From positions 60,045,996 through 60,109,995 of the forward strand of contig CM045732.1 in the NCBI GenBank assembly GCA_024760905.1: a stretch of 64,000 nucleotides of DNA, in the 5' to 3' direction. The position numbers and the translations under genes were made by a program. This DNA comes from Plotosus lineatus (Eukaryota > Chordata > Actinopteri > Siluriformes > Plotosidae). This document shows, piece after piece, positions 59,442 through 64,000 of the stretch (the stretch's first letter is position 1; each line of letters begins with the position of its first letter). Below the pieces are notes generated by a model, which did no database searches, was not told the origin of the DNA, and saw only the letters and a list, made by a program, of their open reading frames with translations.

Positions 59442-62400
59442 CTGTTATCAAGTGAATCAAGGTGTATGATTTAAGTCTAGGCAACATCACTAATATTGAC
59501 ACCATGACTATGTCCTAGTATGCTTCTAAGATCTTTTAGGATTTGAAATGTCTTAACCCTTTAACGTCATCAGGACCATATGGTCCTCTTTCAAGAAAAT
59601 GCTAATAACTACTAGAACGCATTGTGTTCTATACTTGTTGTGGCATCGCCTGATGCAACACAGCTTGGTCCCACGTGCCTCAGTCAGCTGTGACACGACC
59701 TTGAGTGTGCAGGATTGTGGTGTTCACGAATTTGTGAGTGTTATTATTATTAGTGTTATAATTTGGTTAAAAGAAATATGTTCGGAGTGTTTCCTTAGGC
59801 CTTTTTGATTAGAAAAAAAACAGTGCTCATTTTTTTAGCTGCAAAAAAATTATTCTGCCGTTAAAGGGTTAAATAACAATATCAGACTTCTGTAGCTGAT
59901 GTTTGTGTGTTTTTTTTAAATACAAAAATTGGTCTTTTAATTTTTATCATCATACTGACAGGGACTGTTGTGTAATCCAGGAACAGCACTTTATTTGTGC
60001 TATTACATTCTCATATGTCTTTGATGATATAACTGCATATAATTGTATCGAATGTATGCAGAAACTAGAAAGTAAATAAGGATCCACTATGTCAATAATA
60101 TAAAAAAAGCTCTAAAAATAAATAAAAATATACTTTGCTGTTTTTAATTAATTAACTAATTAATTTTTGAGTTCTGTGGGATTGGAATGGCTAAACATTA
60201 TTTTTAACTCCACTGTATTTTAAAGTTTTGTTCATCCATTCATTTTCTGAACCGCCTAATCCTAATCAGGGTCGTGGGCAGGGTGACACTTTTTTAAATA
60301 TTTTGTCACAGAATTAATATAAAAATGAGGACTGAAATAATAACCATTTAATTCTGTATTTGTACCAAATCATTTTGAAGTAATTTCACAGTCAGACAAA
60401 TATACAATGCTGGAATAAAATTTTTGCAGGAGTTGTGGTGCTACCCTGTCATCTCCATCATTTAAAGCATGATGGGAAATAATGAAGCAGAATCCATTTG
60501 CAGTCATGCAAATATAGTCATGCAAGGCCCCCATTCTTTACAAAATCAGTCTGTCAGAAAAAAGAATGCGAGTATATGTTTAGCATAAGGACCAATCATA
60601 CAGTCAGAAGATATCTTTACTTTTAATTGACTTAATTCACAGGTGTCAAACTCGATGCCAAATCCGACCCTCCAACTGACTTTATATGGCCCATGAGAGC
60701 TTTTAACGTGTATGATTTCCATAAATTACTGTATTTGTGTTCATTATTACCATGAAATGTAAGTCATCATCCACCCACTAGGTGGAGCCAATCTATTTCA
60801 AGAGAACTGCCAGCTAGCCATTCATATCTCAGGAAAGATTGCAAGCTAGGCTTGACACTTTTCAAAAAAAGAAAGACTTGCTATGCAGATTTGATGGTTG
60901 CTTTTTTTTGAATAGATGTTAGGTGGTTCTTGGCCCTCAATGACCTTGAGAATTATGGATGTAGTCCTCAGTGAATGAGTTTGACACCCCTAGTTTAGCT
61001 GTTCCAATGGCTGGTCTGAAAAATACCCATTTTCTACAAAAGCATGTATAATACATATAGAGGGATTGATTAATGCTTTCTGTTTTATTAACTAGTGTGC
61101 ATTAGGATTGACCCCAGCATCGGCATGCAGACATAACAAATATCCCCATTAGTCATACCATCTATCTATCTAGTGCCTGAGTCATAGGACGACCATTGGC
61201 GACCTGCCATGAAGGATAGCGCCCTGGTTATCATCTTCATGGAGGTTTTCTTGGCAGGATTAGTGCAGTGGTTTGCCATTGCCTTCTGCACGATGCAAAC
61301 CTATGGGCAATTTAGAACAGCCAATTAACCTACTGTGCATGTCTTTGGATTGTGGGAGGAAACCGGAGCACCTGGCGGAAACCCATGCAAGCACGGAGAG
61401 AACATACAAACTCCACACTGAAACACCCAGGCCGGGAATCGAACCCAGGCCTTCTTGCTGTGAGGCAGACGTGCTAACCACTACGCCACCGTGCCGCCAG
61501 TCATCCCGACAGTCATACCATCAGTCATCCATAATAAATGGTTTTCCACTTCAAGGAATCGGGTCTTCTTACCTGGTGCACAGTACATTTCATCCATAGC
61601 TTTACGACTAATTTCCGACTGAACCTCCGTCCACTGTCCAAAGTAAGTAAGACACACACTTCCTATTCAGAATACATGATGTTATTTGCTGCACAATGTG
61701 ATGAAATAAGTATTTTAATTGATGTTGGTATATGAATTGATTACGACTATGTTAAATCATATAAGTCCTTATGCAGATGTCGGTGTATACAGTAGTCACA
61801 CTCACCACTGCTATTGAGCAGGATGTTTCTGGGGTTCAAATCCTGGCATACAATGCCTTGTTCATGAAGATTCTCAAGAGCCAACAGGATCTGCGCTCCC
61901 CATATCTGCACCTCTCCTTCAGGAAGACCCCATCGACCTGGCTGTTGCTTCATGCTCTGGTTCCTCGTCCTAAACTGAGGTAAGTGACACCAGCCATCGA
62001 CTTCTATAATCTGCTCATCCAAAGAAGGATGAGGGCTGAAGAACGGATCTTGTTTTTTATCCGAACACAGTGGACGAAGGAGTTCCCAGTTCTCATCTTC
62101 AGCCTCCACAGACCTGCTTTCCGGGCTTTTACTGGTATGGTTCACCTGAGAAGCTGTTGACATGAGATCTAAGGTGAAAGGTCTCTGAAGTTTGCTTTCC
62201 ACAGAAGATTGTGTTCCGTTGCTGTACTCTGTGCATGTTTGGAAATTTCCTGAGTGTAAGCTTTCTGTGTACTTGGAATTCTCTGAATTAGTTTTTTCAA
62301 GAGTCATCTCGTCATGTTTTTGGTTCTGTGAGGTTAAAGGCAGGGTGTCGGGAACTATCCGAACTTTCTGTGGAAGGATGTTGACTGTGCTACACAGCGT

Positions 62401-63059
62401 TGGCTGTGTCGTGTCAAATAAAGAGCTCAGCATGATCTGAGGTGCACTCCCAATTCTAAGAATGTCTGGATTTAACCTGGTCCCTGTTAACCGCTGTTCC
62501 TGAGATGGTACAGCAGTCCACACTTTATCAAATTCTGAGCTTGAGTCGACCCGCTCAATATGGACGTCATTTCCTAAAAGATCGGTCGTGACACTAAGCG
62601 GATCTCGAGTGTCCACAATAACACAAGGGCGAACAGGAAGTGGAAAGTTTTCCTGCAGTATAAGACCGTCTCGCTGACCACCAGGACTCACACCGGAAAA
62701 GGAGTCTGTTTTTATTGCATGAGGGTTAGAGGATTGCTCTTGCTTATCTTTTTCTGACGGGATAATCTGCAGGCATCCGGTTTCCTCACAGTATGAGTGT
62801 GTGCCATAGCTGTCGATTTGATGCTTGGTCTCATTCCAAGAAGAGAGTGTGTCTATTTCTAAGCTGTCCAAATTCTTGCTTACAGGAAATGTAGTCATTC
62901 CCTGGTAGCATTCTCCGTTCAGGTGGAACAGCTGGCTGAGAGCTGGCAAGGTGTAGCTGTTTTTCAGCTGGAATCTGTGCTGGCTGGGTGTGGAGCAGTC
63001 TGGATGTTCTCTGGCTACTTCTCTTCGGATCCGCTGCAGTTTGTTGAAGAGCTTTCCAC
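58921..63059 (-). CDS. rps6kl1: RPS6KL1, ribosomal protein S6 kinase-like 1 (3' part, 5' exons outside window)
   Basis: Exons on the minus strand are 63059-61806, 61662-61573, 59441-59359, 59213-59118 and 59034-58921 (stop TAA 58923-58921). All have GT-AG junctions and consistent phase. The first is a 1,254-bp exon holding the end of the kinase N-lobe, a long Ser/Thr-rich insertion, and the catalytic-loop region ([20 protein letters not shown]). Later exons give [56 protein letters not shown] and a C-tail ending WHTLANT. The order matches the RPS6KL1 kinase domain and its place next to DLST. HRD is CQD and DFG is YFG, so catalysis is doubtful. The exon begins mid-protein after an acceptor at 63060; the MIT-domain exons must lie past 64,000. 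Confidence 0.92.
59557..59868. mobile_element. piggyBac-like MITE with TTAA duplications
   Basis: CCCTTTAACGTC and GCCGTTAAAGGG are inverted ends, each bounded by TTAA (59553-59556, 59869-59872). It is 312 bp, non-coding, in an RPS6KL1 intron. A GGACCATATGGTCC palindrome lies near the left end. Confidence 0.75.
60230..60285 (-). repeat. SINE tail fragment
   Basis: CATTTTCTGAACCGCCTAAT then CAGGGTCGTGGGCAGGGTG. Confidence 0.6.
60643..60991. mobile_element. hAT-type MITE (GTGTCAAACTC ends)
   Basis: CAGGTGTCAAACTCGATGCC and GAATGAGTTTGACACCCCT are inverted ends. No coding capacity. The flanking duplication is not clear. Confidence 0.7.
61160..61500 (-). repeat. SINE-C with (GATA)n tail, inverted
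   Basis: The plus strand runs from CTATCTATCTAGTGCCTGAG through GACCATTGGCGACC and GGGAATCGAACCCAGGCC to CACTACGCCACCGTGCCGCC. It has the same module order as the copy at 20.5 kb. Confidence 0.85.
61806..63059 (-). CDS. rps6kl1: RPS6KL1 large exon: kinase-domain insertion and catalytic loop
   Basis: Some 417 codons run without a stop, starting [20 protein letters not shown] and ending in [10 protein letters not shown] before GTGAGTGT. The middle of about 280 residues is polar, Ser/Thr/Asp/Glu-rich and low in recognisable motifs, as expected for a disordered insertion. The end ([20 protein letters not shown]) is a normal kinase helix E. Confidence 0.9.
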
Positions 63060-63126
63060 CTGAACGTGAACAAACACTTCATATTCCTTCACTCTCTTCA
63101 TGATGTTAAAAGCTATTTGTTGTTTA

Positions 63127-63385
63127 CAGACGCTCCACAACTTACGTTCATGCGTTTTACGTTTATTCGATCTTACGGTTTAAAAAAAATATATATATAT
63201 AAATTGAGTTTAGCGTGCTCTCTGTACGTAGTACAAGACGTACCTACATAGTACGCTGACGTAATACGCTACTTACGCATGATGCTGCATCCATTGTTTA
63301 CAAACGACAGAATGAAGGTGCCCTGCTTATTCCCAGTTCTCCGCGTGTTTCCCTTGTGTTAAGACGTCGTCTCTGGGCTGGGTGC
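63127..63385 (-). mobile_element. Tigger/pogo-like fragment E
   Basis: It starts CAGACGCTCCACAACTTACG after TA. ACGCTGACGTAATACGCTAC and TTGTGTTAAGACGTCGTCTC match the inner half of the 22.0-kb copy in inverse orientation. It is truncated. Confidence 0.75.
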
Positions 63386-63539
63386 CCAAGATAACACTTC
63401 CAATTGTCAAATACACATGAACAGATGTTTATGATATAGTTTCAATATCTGCCATGATGGGATCGGCTTCCGGTTTTAATATTCATTGTGCATTCATCAA
63501 GTTAAGACTGATGGGAAGGAATCAAAGATGCTTTTCCAA

Positions 63540-63540
63540 A

Positions 63541-63574
<34 letters not shown>

Positions 63575-63576
63575 TT
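63540..63576. repeat. (TTA)n microsatellite
   Basis: About 12 TTA units directly before the SINE target site. Confidence 0.95.
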
Positions 63577-63583
63577 AGAAGTA

Positions 63584-63918
63584 TTAATGGGTAGTGTTGC
63601 CTGGTGGTAAAGGGCGCTGGATCACTGATCCTAAGGTCGGGGGTTCGAGTCCCACGCTCTACAAGGTTGTCACTGTCCCCCTCCAGTGCAGCTAACTGGG
63701 TTATCAAAGGCCGGCCATGTCTCTCACTGTCTATGGTGAGAGGTTCATGTAAAAGAACCATTACTGACTTTCGTCAAGAGCAGCTGCATAACCCATCAGC
63801 GTGTTTCTGCCCCTTGCTAAAGGGTTGTGTCAGGAAGGGAGTCTGAAGCCAAATCAAATATGCAATGATTCATTGTGGTGACCTCTGAGAAAAAGGGAAC
63901 AGCCGAAAGGAAAAGAAC
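63584..63918 (+). repeat. SINE-A with LINE-type tail and 12-bp duplication
   Basis: ATTTTAGAAGTA flanks it (63572-63583, 63919-63930). The head GCGCTGGATCACTGATCCTA, B-box GGGGTTCGAGTCCCAC and core AAAAGAACCATTACTGACTT lead to the tail GATTCATTGTGGTGACCTCT and GCCGAAAGGAAAA. Confidence 0.88.
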
Positions 63919-63930
63919 ATTTTAGAAGTA

Positions 63931-64000
63931 CAGGGATCCCTCACTTTCCCTTTCCGCGGTTAATGGGGATCGAGACACCCGGGGAGGAGACCCCCCTCGA
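63931..64000. mobile_element. Start of a Tigger/pogo-type MITE, cut by the window end
   Basis: CAGGGATCCCTCACTTTCCC matches the left end of the element at 2178. Confidence 0.6.

Overview
The window is vertebrate nuclear DNA, almost certainly from a ray-finned fish. It has spliced genes with GT-AG introns, dense microsatellites, and many tRNA-derived SINEs of the kind common in fish genomes. DNA transposons of the Tigger/pogo, hAT, Tc1/mariner and piggyBac-like types are also present. Three protein-coding genes can be assembled exon by exon with intact phase. They lie in the order PROX2 (minus), DLST (plus), RPS6KL1 (minus), which from memory is also the human 14q24 order.

Layout: (1) 1-10,930 is intergenic. 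It holds SINE and transposon debris and three long repeat-poor, AATTA-rich stretches that look like candidate conserved non-coding elements. (2) 10,936-24,809 carries the four coding exons of PROX2 (659 aa), and a probable non-coding first exon lies at 31,330-31,420. The intron before the homeo-Prospero domain has the hallmarks of a minor-spliceosome (U12, AT-AC) intron. (3) 31,500-40,480 is the divergent PROX2/DLST interval. It is filled with SINEs, a Tc1 element broken by a SINE, an unexplained GGAA-rich array next to a TATA box, and a hAT element that ends 56 bp before an NRF-1 site. (4) 40,652-57,305 is the complete DLST gene: 15 exons, 458 aa, the E2 succinyltransferase of the 2-oxoglutarate dehydrogenase complex. 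Its introns hold a sense and an antisense copy of one LINE family, a mariner-type transposase relic, and a perfect 104-bp-arm palindrome. (5) 58,921-63,059 is the 3' part of RPS6KL1, a kinase-like protein with altered catalytic motifs. Its 5' exons lie beyond the window. (6) 63,060-64,000 holds a Tigger fragment, a SINE with a clean target-site duplication, and the start of another DNA transposon.

The genes are neighbours and not an operon. PROX2 is a developmental transcription factor, DLST is a mitochondrial TCA-cycle enzyme with an NRF-1-type promoter, and RPS6KL1 converges tail-to-tail on DLST. A decayed endogenous retrovirus occupies PROX2 intron 1 (about 25.0-29.0 kb). I found no wholly new gene system. 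The most notable items are the AT-AC intron, SINEs whose 3' tails match the resident LINE, the perfect palindrome, and several unexplained composition islands.
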